Numbered from the stretch's first letter, positions 12,530 to 23,544 are shown. The stretch is 64,000 nucleotides of DNA from Pollenia angustigena (GCA_930367215.1 OV884056.1:248523127-248587126); one strand, 5' to 3'. Notes: generated by a model from the sequence alone, not told the origin. Numbers and translations: made by a program.

Positions 12530-13300
12530 TATACCCTTCACCTCAGGTGGAAAAGGGTATATATAAGTTTGTCATTCCGTTTGTAATTTCTACAATATTG
12601 ATCTAAGACCCTATAAAGTATATATATTCTGGGTCCTTATGAGGAGCGAAGTTGATTTAACCATGTGAAGTCCCTCTACCCCCCCTTCCAATTGTTTACA
12701 TATACTAGCATAATGCCCAATATGATTTTCGTTATCACCCTTATTTATTATTTCATCTATTTAACGAAATAATTTTTACAAATAGAAACTAGGAATTTTT
12801 GTGTTTTTTTGCTACTTAAAAACTCGCCAAAAAGATAAAAGAAAACAAACACACATACATGGCACAAACTATTTTGGTGAATATATTTCCCAACTTTGCT
12901 ATTGCGGTGAACAAAAACATCAAAAGTAATTACAACTCAACTGTGTTGAATTTGGTGAACAGTAAACGTGCCATATTTCATTTTTATGATATTCGATTAA
13001 CGTTCCTTCATGTTTCAGTTGTCTAGGGGGTATGTTAAGTTAGAAACTGAGAGTTCCCTGGTTCGAATCTTGGTTTTTTAAAAAGAACATTTTTTTTTTA
13101 ATATTTTTATTTTTTTTATGTTCTAAAAACGATTTAAAAAAAATATTTACCAGTTTTCGCTTTTTAAATTTTATTTATAATGAAGTTTTAAGTATTGCAA
13201 ATATGTATGTATGTTTTTGTCTACTTGCTCTGCATTCTGCTCGCACAATGGTGAAGGGTATATAAGATTCGGCACAGCCGAATATAGCACTCTTACTTGT
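12530..13300 (+). repeat. TATACCC-family element, full-length copy with tRNA-like box
   Basis: It starts TATACCCTTCACCTCAGG and ends with GGTGAAGGGTATATAAG, then the hairpin ATTCGGC-aca-GCCGAAT, then ATAGCACTCTTACTTGT. A tRNA-like segment (TTTCAGTTGTCTAGGGGG ... GGTTCGAATCTTGG) sits at about 13013-13075. The copy at 35070-35826 is closely similar over more than 500 bp. The inverted repeat at the start plus a 3' hairpin resembles DINE-1/Helentron-associated elements (inference). Confidence 0.65.
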
Positions 13301-13694
13301 TTTTGTTATTTTGTTGTTGTCAAAAACGTCAAAACACTTTGTTTAGTGAGTTGGGTTTTACTCACTAAACACATTTCTGATAGTGTTGCATTTTAATTTT
13401 ACTCAATATTTACAACAATTTCGTATTAATTGAGCAATAACTAAATTGCCATTTTCTATGGATAATTGAGCTCAATAATGGCATTTATTGCGTAAAACTC
13501 AATTAAGGTGCATATCTGAACACGTATTAAGCCAACCATCAAAGTTATTGTTTCAATTGGATGTAACATATGTGACAAAAATATGTGACAACCACGTTAC
13601 CATAATTTATGGGGTCTTCGAAAACCGAATTTCATCAGACAGACGGACATCATTAAATAAACTGCACTCCTCATAAGGACATGAAATATATATA

Positions 13695-14199
13695 CAGTAG
13701 AATCCCGGTAATTCGTTATCGCAAGGGACCGGCCATTTCTTACGAATTATAGGGGTTTTCGATTTAGCGGGGTTACGATTTAACGGGGCTTTAATAAAAT
13801 AAATACGAATTAACGGGGTTTTTCAATTTATTTACTAAAACGATAAAAAAACCTAAAAAAAAATTGTTAAAAATAAAATATATAAAAATTATTCATGTAA
13901 CAAACTGATCTTAAGAAAATAAACACACACACAAGCAAAAGCAAAAACCAACGAAAAAAAATAGCGCCAAAAAATCATTCTTTCCATGTTTTTACTACGA
14001 ATTATAAGTGGTAAATAGCAAACAAATTCGATTTATAAAAGGTAAAGAAGATTTTAATTGAAAAAAAAATTACGAATTAGCGAGGGGACCGAAATGTATG
14101 GAAATTTTACGAATTAACGAGATTTTTTCAAGGGACTGACAGTTTATTACGAATTATCGGGAATTACGATTTATCGGGGTACGAATTATCGGGATTTGA

Positions 14200-14202
<3 letters not shown>
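13695..14202. mobile_element. Pogo/Tigger-like MITE (TA duplication)
   Basis: The left end CAGTAGAATCCCGGTAATTCG is mirrored by the right end CGAATTATCGGGATTTGACTG, flanked by TA on each side. The interior holds many variants of ACGAATTAACGGGG / GATTTATCGGGG. TIRs starting CAGT with CCCGATAATTCG are typical of pogo-type Tc1/mariner elements. No transposase. Confidence 0.7.

Positions 14203-14243
<41 letters not shown>
14203..14243. repeat. (TA)n microsatellite
   Basis: About 20 TA units directly after the pogo-like MITE. Its host copy of the TATACCC family has a short TATATATA at this spot, which probably expanded after insertion. Confidence 0.85.
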
Positions 14244-14245
<2 letters not shown>

Positions 14246-14689
14246 TTTATAGGGTCTAATATTAATATTGTAGACATTACAAACATAATGAAAGACATAC
14301 AAACTTATATATACCCCTTCAACCTAAGGGGAAGGGCATAAAACCAAAAGCTACATCAATAGGCGTCACTAGAGCTATTACATCAATATCTGTGGATGTG
14401 TTGTTTTTGTTGTAACTTGTCAATCGAAAAGAGGTCCAGTTAACTGCAGTATTTTCTAGCTAAATATTCTGGCACTTAAAAAAGTTGTGAACAAGTTTAG
14501 ACTGGAGGTCGTTCATACAGGCTTTATCAGTATCTTAAAACACAAATTAATGTGAACTTCAAGTGTTCGTTAAAACCGGTTCTCCATACAACTTTTTGGT
14601 GCATAAGGCCTTTAATGTAAATCGTCAGCTCATTATTGGTTTGACCTACCGACCGTTAAAAAAAATTATAGTGTTAGTTATGGGGTAAA

Positions 14690-15180
14690 TACATACATAT
14701 ATTTCAAATACCCCCTTTCTGAATCCAAAACCTGTTTCACGAAATTGAATGGTTCCTGAGATATTAAGCATTAATTTTGCTCTATATCAACAATTTAAAA
14801 TTTGTATTAAATACTGTTTTTCACTACACGCCACTGTTTGGCGAATTCAGCAAACTCCTCATACAAAAACGAACAAAATAAATTTTACTTTTGCTTTGCT
14901 TCATTCCCGTAAGTAAAAAAGGAGTTTAAGCAAAATAAAATGATAACAAGAAAATAAAGTTTACTCTTGCTTCGCTTCATTGCCGTAAGAAAAAAAGTAC
15001 TTAAAGCAAAATAAAATGTCAACAACAAAAAGCAAAATAAAATGATAACAAGAAAATAAAGTTTACTCTTGCTTCGCTTCATTGCCGTAAGAAAAAAAAG
15101 TACTTAAAGCAAAATAAAATGTCAACAACAAAGAGCGTTCATGAACGTTCACAAAAATTTTAATTTTTCATCAAAACATA
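14690..15180 (-). repeat. Dispersed repeat, empty-site copy for the Helitron
   Basis: The reverse complement matches both flanks of the Helitron at 28011-29602: the TTCTTACGGCAATGAAGC-like and CAGTGGCGTGTAG segments on one side, and GAGCAAAATTAATG ... AACAGGTTTTGGATTCAGAAA on the other, with nothing between. A 120-bp tandem duplication (14941-15000 and 15030-15110, GCAAAATAAAATG.CAACAA and TTGCTTCGCTTCATTGCCG) is also present. Confidence 0.65.
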
Positions 15181-15736
15181 TGCCGGGAGCAGTGGTAAAA
15201 ATACAAAAAATTCTATCGGGTGTATTTTCAGAAAACTTCATTGTGGCTTTTCTTCACTACGACTTTTTGGCATGTGTTCCAAATCACAAAAGCTCACCCT
15301 AAACATGTATTTTGGTACAATTACGCTCAAGAAAGTACAATTTTAGAAGAAGGTTTGTACAATTTCAAAACTTAGCTTGTCATCCCTGCCACACAGTTCT
15401 TTCCCATTAAATGAGCTACTCTTAAGGTTTGCTTTCGCAGAAGTAAACGGCAAGAACCAATTTAATAATAATACGGAAAAGAGCAGCAAAAAAATTATAT
15501 GTACAGAAATATAAACAGAAAGAACATAAACGCAGTTATATGTTACTAATTGTGGTAAGAAGTAAAAGCAATGAAGAAAATATAAAAATAAAACTTGTCT
15601 TCATTTCTCCTATTCGTTTGCAATCACACTTGAAATAAAAATAAATAAAAAATTCTTAGAAGCAGATGAAAAATACCTACATACCTATATAAAGAAATTA
15701 ATGAGAATCTTTTCCAAGGGTTTGCGTTAAATTATA

Positions 15737-16496
15737 ATTAGTATTGTGGTTATTTTGTTGAACTATTTATGGTTTTTAATCCAAATTTTTAATATTTTTA
15801 ATTAGGCTTAAGTTCATGAAATTTAATTTTTAATTAAATTATTTTTATGAACTTAAGCCTAATTAAAAATATTAAAAATTTGGATTAAAAAATAATAAAT
15901 TACTTTTATAATTTATTGATTGAGAAGACTTAAGAAGTTTTTTTTTAACTTTTTTAAGAGTAGAGTGGCTCACTCGCATAATCAGAGAATAGTTTTCAAG
16001 ACAGAAATGTGCTCTTAATTAAAAAAAAAAAACGTTATAACGTTATCATTCACTTACAAATTCAATTATATTCAGCCCAATTATAAATTCCCCGGGAGTT
16101 TTCTCCCTTCTTCAATTTTTCTTATGTTTATTCAATTGTAAAAATGGGGAAAGCTAAGAAATGGCTTCTTTCTTGAAACCCTTCCGTAATAATAGTATTT
16201 ATGTAATTTGTTCCGAATAGAGTTTAAGCATATGTACATCTTTTCCAATCCGAGTTTTAAAGTTATTTTATGTTTCTTTGTCGTTTAAAAAGAATCTTGC
16301 ATGATTTATTTTAATATCGAACGCTTTCCCCTCTCATTAAATATCATTCCTTGACCTTCTCTGCTTTTGTTGACTATCCTTAACTCAATGCGAAACCGTT
16401 TTGGCAATGTCGTTGATAGTAGGCTAACTTTTTCCAACCATTTCTATAATTTTTACCCTATAAATATAAAATAATTAAAAATAATTTTCAACATTA
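15737..16496. repeat. Tandem foldback unit 1
   Basis: It starts ATTAGTATTGTGGTTATTTTG, then a hairpin (15777-15818 with 15847-15888), then a unique-looking 600-bp tail (GAGTGGCTCACTCGCATAA ... GCTTTCCCCTCTCATT ... TTTTCAACATT). The whole unit repeats at 16497 and its start repeats at 18652. It also carries the uninterrupted hAT target CGTTATAACGTTATC near 16034-16049. Confidence 0.75.
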
Positions 16497-18651
16497 ATTA
16501 GTATTGTGGTAATTTTGTTGAACTATTTATGGTTTTTTATCCAAATTTTCAATATTTTTAATCAGGTTTAAGTTCATCAAATTTAATTTTCATTAAATTA
16601 TTTTTTATGAAGAAAGGAATTTTACAACATGAAAATTCCTTTCTTCATAAAAATAATTTAATGTAAAATTAAATTTCATGAACTTAAGCCTAATTAAAAA
16701 TATTAAAAATTTGGATTAAAAAATAATAAATTACATATTTTTATAATTTATTGATTGAGAAGACTTAAGAATTTTTTTTTAAACTTTTTTAAGAGTAGAG
16801 TGGCTCACTCGCATAATCAGAGAATAGTTTTCAAGACAGAAATGTGCTCTTCATTTAAAAAAAAAACGTTATAACCAGGGCTGCCAGATTTGACGATTTA
16901 TCGTCATTTTGACGATTTTTTGTTCCGAAATTAGCAAAGTGCCGATTGCTGATTTTTTCCTAAAAAGTGCCGATTTTTTTCAGTCTCCAAAGTCTGAATA
17001 AAACATTAAATGTTCTGACCCGTTCGTTTTTAATCTGTTTAACAGCCGTGCCTTAACATGAGCGAAAGGCGGAACATTTTCTTTCGCTTAGCTTTTACGC
17101 TGGTATGATATACCAAAGCAAGAGCGTCAACGTTGTGTCACGAACAGTATTGATAGCTTTCTTGTTTAATAAAACCCATAAATTATAAAAACGCTAGAGT
17201 GACAAAGAATAGCTAAATTGCCATTATTAATTAACAATAGCGGAAAACTTTACTGTTAAACGAAACAAAATCGGTTTTTCCAATTGCAAAGCGTTGAGTC
17301 CGCTCTATTAAAAAACTAGAAAACGCGTGCCGCTTTTGTTAGGTACGGCTGTAATATGCAAGTCTTAAGAAAATCTTTGTTATTATTTTCAGAGTACAAA
17401 AACAACAATGTTACACTTTGTTTTACTTTCTTCAAACCATCATCGAATGAACCTGAATGAATGAGAGTCATACTCTGTATAAATAATATTTTAAACAAAT
17501 ATACGCCGAGTATTTCACGATTTGTAAGAGAATCAGGCATGTTCTAGAAATCGAAATGAAGTGGAATTGAAATCGAATGAAATTTTGAACTCAATTATTT
17601 GCAAAATGACTATAGTTTTTCCTGTTTTTAACAGTGGTTCTTTTAAAGATTATTGGTACTCAAAGTATGAAGTATATAAAAGGGAATATTTTTATGAACT
17701 TTCTTTACAGGCTCGTTTTCAAAATTTGTGTGATTTTAAATCCACTTCATTTCGATTTGTAGAACATGCCCGAATATCTACATGATTCTCATACGATTCT
17801 TGACATGAAAGTCACGTCTTAAACGATTTTCACAACGATTTAGGAAGCGTCTTTCGCTGTGCTACGGAAGAATCTCACTCGTGTTACAGTTTTTCCAGTG
17901 TGAGGAATCTCCTACGATTAAAAAATGCGGTCACCGACGAGCAAAGACGCTCTTCATGAGACACCCAGTAGCTCTCACACGACTGAAAATGCTAGCTGGG
18001 TATAAAGTAATTATGTTTTTGTTTGAATGTTTTTTTTTTTTTATAAAAATCGAACAATAATTGTTTAAAAAAAACTAAATTTTAAGTAGTCCGATTTTTT
18101 GACGATTTTTCGAAACGTAAAAGACGTTTTTTTTATATTTTCTCGGGAAATTGACGATTTCCTCACAAATTTATCTGGCAGCCCTGGTTATAACGTTATC
18201 ATTCCCTTACAAATTCAATTATATTCAGCCCAATTATAAATACAAATTCCCCGGGAGTTTTCTCCCTTCTTCAATTTTTCTTATGTTAATTCAATTGTAA
18301 AAATGGGAAAAGCTAAGAAATGGCTTCTTTCTTGAAACCCTTCCGTAATAATAGTATTTATGTAATTTGTTCCGAATAGAGTTTAAGCATACATCTTTTC
18401 CAATCCGAGTTTTAAAGTTATTTTATGTATCTTTGTCGTTTAAAAAGAATCTTGCATGATTTATTTTAATATCGAACGCTTTCCCCTCTCATTAAATATC
18501 GTTCCTTGACCTTCTCTGCTTTTGTTGACTATCCTTAACTCAATGCGAAACCGTTTTGGCAATGTCGTTGATCGTAGGCTAACTTTTTCCAACCATTTCT
18601 ATAATTTTTACCCTATAAATTAAAAAAATTTAAAAATAATTTTCAACATTA
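16497..18651. repeat. Tandem foldback unit 2 (contains hAT insertion)
   Basis: Same order as unit 1. The hairpin arms are longer here (TTCATCAAATTTAATTTTC and GAAGAAAGGAATTTTACAAC included), and the tail is interrupted at 16876-18186 by a hAT element. Without the insertion and its 8-bp duplication the unit is about 836 bp. Confidence 0.75.
16876..18186. mobile_element. Non-autonomous hAT element, 8-bp target duplication GTTATAAC
   Basis: Ends CAGGGCTGCCAGAT and ATCTGGCAGCCCTG are exact inverses. GTTATAAC is duplicated at 16868-16875 and 18187-18194. Subterminal GACGATTT words repeat on both sides. Two opposite frames of about 74 codons (17316-17540, 17561-17785) show no hAT transposase motif. 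An internal inverted pair (CATGTTCTAGAAATCGAAATG, about 17539, with CATTTCGATTTGTAGAACATG, about 17749) is present. The paralogous unit at 15737 has the empty site. Confidence 0.85.
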
Positions 18652-19110
18652 ATTAGTATTGTGGTAATTTTGTTGAACTATTTATGGTTTTTTATCCAAA
18701 TTTTCAATATTTTTAATCAGCTTTAAGTTCATCAAATTTAATTTTCATTAAATTATTTTTTATGAAGAAAGGAATTTTACAACATGTAAAATCAATTAAA
18801 AATTTATAATCATTCAAAAAAAGCTTATTTCGATCTACCAAAGGTTAAAATACAATTTGGTTTAAGGATTGATGTTTGACTATTGACGGCAGCAGTCGTC
18901 GATAGCTGCGAGTGTAAGACGGCAAATCCCTCTGAGGAGATCCAATGGTAGCGATCGAAACATGTCAGGGTAACCAGCCGCCTAGGTTCGAATCTCAGGT
19001 CAGTCAAGAATGAATGATTATCAATAACAATATTAATTAATTTCTTGTTGTAAAATTCCTTTCTTCATAAAAAATAATTTAATGAAAATTAAATTTGATG
19101 AACTTTAGCC
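18652..19110 (+). repeat. Foldback unit 3 with tRNA-like core
   Basis: The left arm runs from 18652 to GGAATTTTACAACATG (about 18785). The right arm, from TTGTTGTAAAATTCC (about 19045) to about 19110, is the inverse. The loop of about 260 bp contains TTTAAGGATTGATGTTTGAC, a variable part and a box-B-like GGTTCGAATCTC (about 18984). The same loop occurs at 51080-51310. Confidence 0.65.
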
Positions 19111-19140
19111 TGATTAAATATATTGAATTTTTTTTTTTAA

Positions 19141-19420
19141 TTTTTGATATTCTTTAATTAGGCTTGAGTTCATCAAATTTAATTTTCATTAAATTATTTT
19201 CACTGAGGGAAAGAATTTTACAACTTGTAATTTTTATTAAAACTTATTGATAATTTTTCTTGGCTGAGCTGGGATTTGAACCCGGGCTAAAACTTACATG
19301 TTTCAAGAATCACCACATTCTATCGTCGGAAGATCTTTGAGTTCTACCCACTACACCACTGCGGTGCCCGTTAGCCAACAGTCAAATATCAATCTTTAAC
19401 CAGTAGTACTGATGCTTCGA
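19141..19420 (-). repeat. Second foldback arm with tRNA-like core in reverse orientation
   Basis: A new left arm (TTAATTAGGCTTGAGTTC ... TTTTACAACTTG) is followed by a minus-strand tRNA-like segment: box A GTGGTGTAGTGGGTAGA (about 19360) and box B GGGTTCAAATCCC (about 19273). The distance between boxes is about 75-80 bp, too long for a plain tRNA. After it comes the inverse of ATTGATATTTGACTGTTGG, as in unit 3. The right arm is not evident. Confidence 0.55.
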
Positions 19421-19429
19421 AATTTGCTG

Positions 19430-20520
19430 TTATTATCACTTTAATTTCAAATATCATGTTGCCTCCTTTCCTCTGTTTTTTTCTTAAAAAAATTGTTCTT
19501 AAAATAGCTATGGCACAAGCTCTAATGTTTACAATTGTACTTTAATTTTTACAAATAAAATGTCGACGAAAGTGGACAAAAAACATAATAAACAGAAAGA
19601 ATACGAAAAAAACGTAATAATATTTCCCTAAGTAAACTCCGCATTTGATACCGTAGAATGTTGAAGGCGGTACACTTTAGTATCTTTAAATCTCTGGTTT
19701 AAAAACTACAGATTAACAATATGTGTACACCAAAAAAAAAGGGATTAAAATTTAATTTCTGCTTAATTTACAATAAATTGGAGTTGGAAGCTTAACAGTT
19801 TGATATCCATTACTAAACACAGTGAGAAACAAAGTAAAGTTGAATTACTAAGCAAATGCGCAAAAATAGTGAGAAATACGAAATCTAAAAGTATTTAAGT
19901 ATAAGTATCAGTGTGACCTTTTTTACATTTCTTTATGATTTTTATAAAATGTTGTAGCTTTATTTAAAGTTTGGAGGAATAGTTTTTTATAGATTAATTT
20001 AACTTTTTTTATAAACTCTTATAAATTTTAATTAAAAATAGTTGCACAGAATTTCATGTACCATTTCTATCTTATACGGATACAGCAATAATTTGTTTTC
20101 ATTATTCTTCGCAGTGAAGTTGTCCGCATTTGAAGTTGAGTGGAACGTTTAAGAGTCGATATTTCAGGGTTGTCATTAACGGTCTCCCAAACTTCTTAAA
20201 TATTATATTGGCTTTGTGCTTCAAGCAGTCATCCTCTCCAAGATAAGTCCATAAGAGATCCCGATGATTTAATATGAGCGATGAGATGGCGTACTGAGAG
20301 TCTGAACACAGTAACGATAATTTATTGCGGTGCGTTTTTTCATTCGATTTTAAAATAAAAACCGCAGTGCGGAGCGGCATAAAATTAAAATCTATTTTAT
20401 TTTCATTGCGGACTTTCTTTCTCTCTCAATTTTTGATACTCGTTCTCTTTCTGATGTTGCCATAGTTTTTAAATAATTGCCGATGTTCACAACATTATTG
20501 TAAAAAAAAAACATGATAAA
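19430..20520. other. No supported gene
   Basis: AT-rich sequence. A minus-strand frame at 20102-20380 of 92 codons matches nothing I know and lacks context. GC-richer words around 20325-20375 (CGGTGCG, CCGCAGTGCGG) may belong to an old hairpin. Confidence 0.35.
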
Positions 20521-20529
20521 AATAAATTT

Positions 20530-21907
20530 TTTTTTTTTTTTTAATTTTTTTTTATTATTGAATCTTTCTTATCGAAATTTACAATATGTATTCAAATCTT
20601 AATTCTACTTGTTGTTTATTAGTTGTTACCTGTGTAACCACTAACTGATGTATTCAAATTTTAAGACTGTCTTCTAGTTAGGCTCAAAGTATCGGTTCTT
20701 TTTAGCCTCTGGTGACCTTCGAACTGAAGCAAACCCCGAGCGAGGTAGTTAGGGTGGACCATTAGTTTATCGATGTAGCTTATTGAATATTTTTTAATTT
20801 CCTTCCGGATAGTGGGGACGTTGAGATCTCTGTGGATAATATCATTACGTATATACCATGGGGCGCAGACAATTTGTCGTAATATTCTAGACTGTCTTCT
20901 TTGAAGCTTTTGGATGTTAGATGCGCATGCAGTACCCCATAATTGGATGCCATATGTCCATATTGGTTTTATGATGGACTTGTATAGAAGAATTTTGTTG
21001 TCTAAAGACAAGTTTGAGTTTCCACCGAGAAACCAATGTAGTTGAGCTGCTTTAAGTTTCATAGCCGTTATTTTCGCTTCGATATGACGAGACCAGGTCA
21101 AGCGTCTATCTATATGAATTCCCAAGTACTTTACATGGTTTTCTACCGGAACAGTGATGTTATTTATTTTTACTGCTGGGCACGTTTGTCTTCTAAGCGT
21201 GAAAGTTAAGTGAGCACATTAAGCCGGGTTAACCTTTATTCTCTATTTTTCTAGCCATGCCTCTAGTTCATTGATGTGGGACTGCAGATTTTGCGATGCG
21301 ACTTTTGGGTCATGGTTAACGCTAATAAATGCTGTGTCGTCTGCAAATGTAGAGGTATGCGTGCTCAGGTTTGTTGGCATGTCCGCTGTGTATATTATAT
21401 ATAGAAGCGGTCCTAATATGCTGCCTTGGGGAACACCAGCAGTAATTTTCTTGAGGGGGGAGTATTTATCTTGCGACCTTACTATGAATGTTCTGCCTGT
21501 TAGATAGCTCTCCAGAAGCTTGTGAGTGTTTTGAGGAAGCATTCGTGTTATTTTGATGAGTAGCCCATCATGCCAAACTTTGTCAAATGCTTGGGCAATG
21601 TCTATAAACAGGGCTGAGCAGTATTGCTTTTTCTCAAACGCCGATCTAATAAGGGTGACAATTCTATGCACTTGTTCTATTGTACCATCTCGCTCTGAAT
21701 CCGAACTGGTGATCCGGGATAATGTCGTGTTCATTTAGATGAGGAGTTATACTTAAAATTAATATATTTTCGAAAAGCTTCGATAGGATTGATAATAAGC
21801 TTATCGGTCTGTACGACGCAACCTGGCTAGCATCTTTTCCTGGCTTGGGAATCATAACAATTATAGACCTCTTCCATGAGGATGGGAAGTATCCGAAATT
21901 AATGCAC
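20530..21907 (-). pseudogene. Jockey-clade non-LTR retrotransposon, 5'-truncated, broken reverse transcriptase
   Basis: On the minus strand, in order: FGYFPSSWKRSIIVMIPKPGK, SYRPISLLSILSKLFE, then after a frameshift near 21700 ALFIDIAQAFDKVWHDGLL, AGVPQGSILGPLLY, the catalytic FADDTAF (FADD codons 21336-21347), then after two in-frame stops (about 21222-21242) GIHIDRRLTWSRHIE and YGIQLWGTA. This order and the LTW.HI/PIWTYGIQLWG blocks are jockey-like. The endonuclease and ORF1 are missing. An A-rich tail (T run at 20530 onward) and AAATAAATT at 20521-20529 and 21908-21916 suggest a 9-bp target duplication bordering a truncated insertion. Not functional. Confidence 0.88.
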
Positions 21908-22230
21908 AAATAAATTAATTTAAATGTAAACAAACAATAACAACTATTGCCGTCGCCGTCTTCCGTTGTATTATGTTTATTTTTCTCTCCCTCAACGAGA
22001 AATCGCACCGCACCGCAAACATTGTGTTTAGACTCTGATACGTGATTTCGTGATGGTGCATTTCTAGTGTTAACATTTTTTTTTTTTGGTTTTTACTCGT
22101 TGCGCAATCGTATACATTTTCCAAATGGTGTTTCTTATACCGAAAAATAAAACAGGAACCAAAAACAAATTAGAAAAATTATACCAAAAATGCAATGTTC
22201 AGCAAATTATGGCCCACCCTTTATATACTA

Positions 22231-23544
22231 CCTAGTCAAGTCATAAATATTGGTACACAGAAAAATCAACCCCAAATGAAAACGAATTAATATTTTAAAA
22301 AAATTTATTTTTGTTTTTATTGAGTTATTTAATGGCTACAAATCCTAGAACAACTTATTCGAAATGGCCTCCATTTGACTTCCAGCCCGACCTAAGACGA
22401 TTTGGCCAATCATCGATCGCAAGACGCACTTCATGCATGGAAAAATTTTCCACTGCACGGACAAGGGCTCGCTTCAGTGACTCAATATTTGGGTGTCGAG
22501 TAGAGCTAGCCATGCCCTCTAATACGGACCACAACTTATAATCCAACGGGTGAGGTCTGGACTACCAGCTGGCCAATCAACAGTTGATATGAAATCCGGA
22601 ACGTTTTTTTAACACAGTCTTGAGTTGTTTTTGCTTTGTGACCTGGAGCAGAGTCTTGCTGGAAGGGCATGGCTTGTTGTTGAATAATGATTGGCTGAGA
22701 GGCTTCACAATGGGTTCCAAGACGGTCGATTGGTACACATTGGCCGATGTGTTCACTTCTTTCTCGCAAAAATGGAGCTTGGCAACACCATCGTAGCTCA
22801 CTCCCCACCATACCATAACAGACGCGGGATGGTGGCCTCTTTGAAACTTCGGGATGGGTTGGGATGCTTCTCTGGATGACCAAGCATACACACGATCGTT
22901 CTGTTTATTGAACGATTCTTCTACGGTGAAGATGTTCTCGTCGGTAAACAGAATTTGCCTGTGAGCATTTTTCGTGTACCGGCTAAGTTACGATTTTGAT
23001 TTTCGCTTGCGTTTTTCCTTTAATGCGGCCGTGAGCAGATGTCCAGTATGTCGCTTGTAAGCGCTGAGTCCCGAGTCTTCTTTGATAATGCGAGACATTG
23101 ATTTCTGTGAAATTTGCATTTCACGCGACAAGATTTTCTGGTTTCGCAGAGGTTTTCACTCGATTCGTTTCTTCACTGCTTTGATCACTTTCGGAGTTCT
23201 TACAGTGCGCAGACTGCCAGATCTTTGACGGTCTCGTACACCATCAGTATCCTTAAATAACTTCGCAGTACGATACACGAAATTGCGAGTGATTGCAAGC
23301 TTTCGCAACGTCTTTAAGATATCTCCTTTTTCCATGTTGCATTTTAGTAAGCCAACTACAACAATACGATTTTCAATGTCGCCCCATTCCATGATTGAAA
23401 ACAATGAATCTCAAAAACTTTTAATGTCACAATGAAGTACAAACGCCAGCTTTCTAATAGCAGTCAATATAAAATGGATGCGCCCAGTGTTGCATTCATA
23501 ATAAGTGCGATTACACGTGTACCAGTATTTATGACTTGACTAGG
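22231..23544 (-). mobile_element. Tc1/mariner-superfamily transposon with intact TIRs and TA duplication
   Basis: The left end CCTAGTCAAGTCATAAATAT continues TGGTACAC. The right end is its inverse with about one mismatch (ACCAGTATTTATGACTTGAC, then TAGG). TA flanks both sides (22229-22230, 23545-23546). Length is 1314 bp, typical of mariner-type elements. The transposase reads on the minus strand but is frameshifted. Its right flank (23547-23685) is the half of a TACACAG-type MITE, so it may have landed in or beside one. Confidence 0.9.
22355..23404 (-). pseudogene. Mariner-like transposase, multiple frameshifts
   Basis: The N-terminal helix-turn-helix region starts at 23404 (MFSIMEWGDIENRIVVVGLL...). 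Then come the first catalytic Asp block FTDENIFTVEESFN (about 22945-22905), VMVWWGVSYDG, and in another frame FQQDSAPGHKAKTTQ (second Asp). A third frame gives DYKLWSVLEGMA (third Asp), NIESLKRALV and WPNRLR. Spacing of the last two Asp is about 35-37, which fits a DD37D-like lineage but is blurred by indels. At least three frame breaks make it inactive. The start at 23404 is the first Met of the open stretch. Confidence 0.82.

Larger units (their letters stand above)
13500..14341 (-). repeat. TATACCC-family copy on the minus strand, split by a pogo-like MITE
   Basis: The complement runs from the TATGCCC..CCTTAGG start (14341) through TTTGTATGTCTTTCATTATG and AGACCCTATAAAGTATATATA, then is interrupted at 14203-13694, and resumes with TCATGTCCTTATGAGGAG and a GTCCGTCTGTCTG run. 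The far end near 13500 is unclear. Confidence 0.6.

Noticed and set aside
17316..17785. Possible hAT-encoded protein
   Set aside because: Two 74-codon opposite frames without hAT dimerisation or catalytic motifs. The element is non-autonomous.
19260..19372. Minus-strand tRNA gene with intron
   Set aside because: Box A and B are good, but the acceptor ends do not pair and the box distance is too long. Homologous copies lie in a repeat family.
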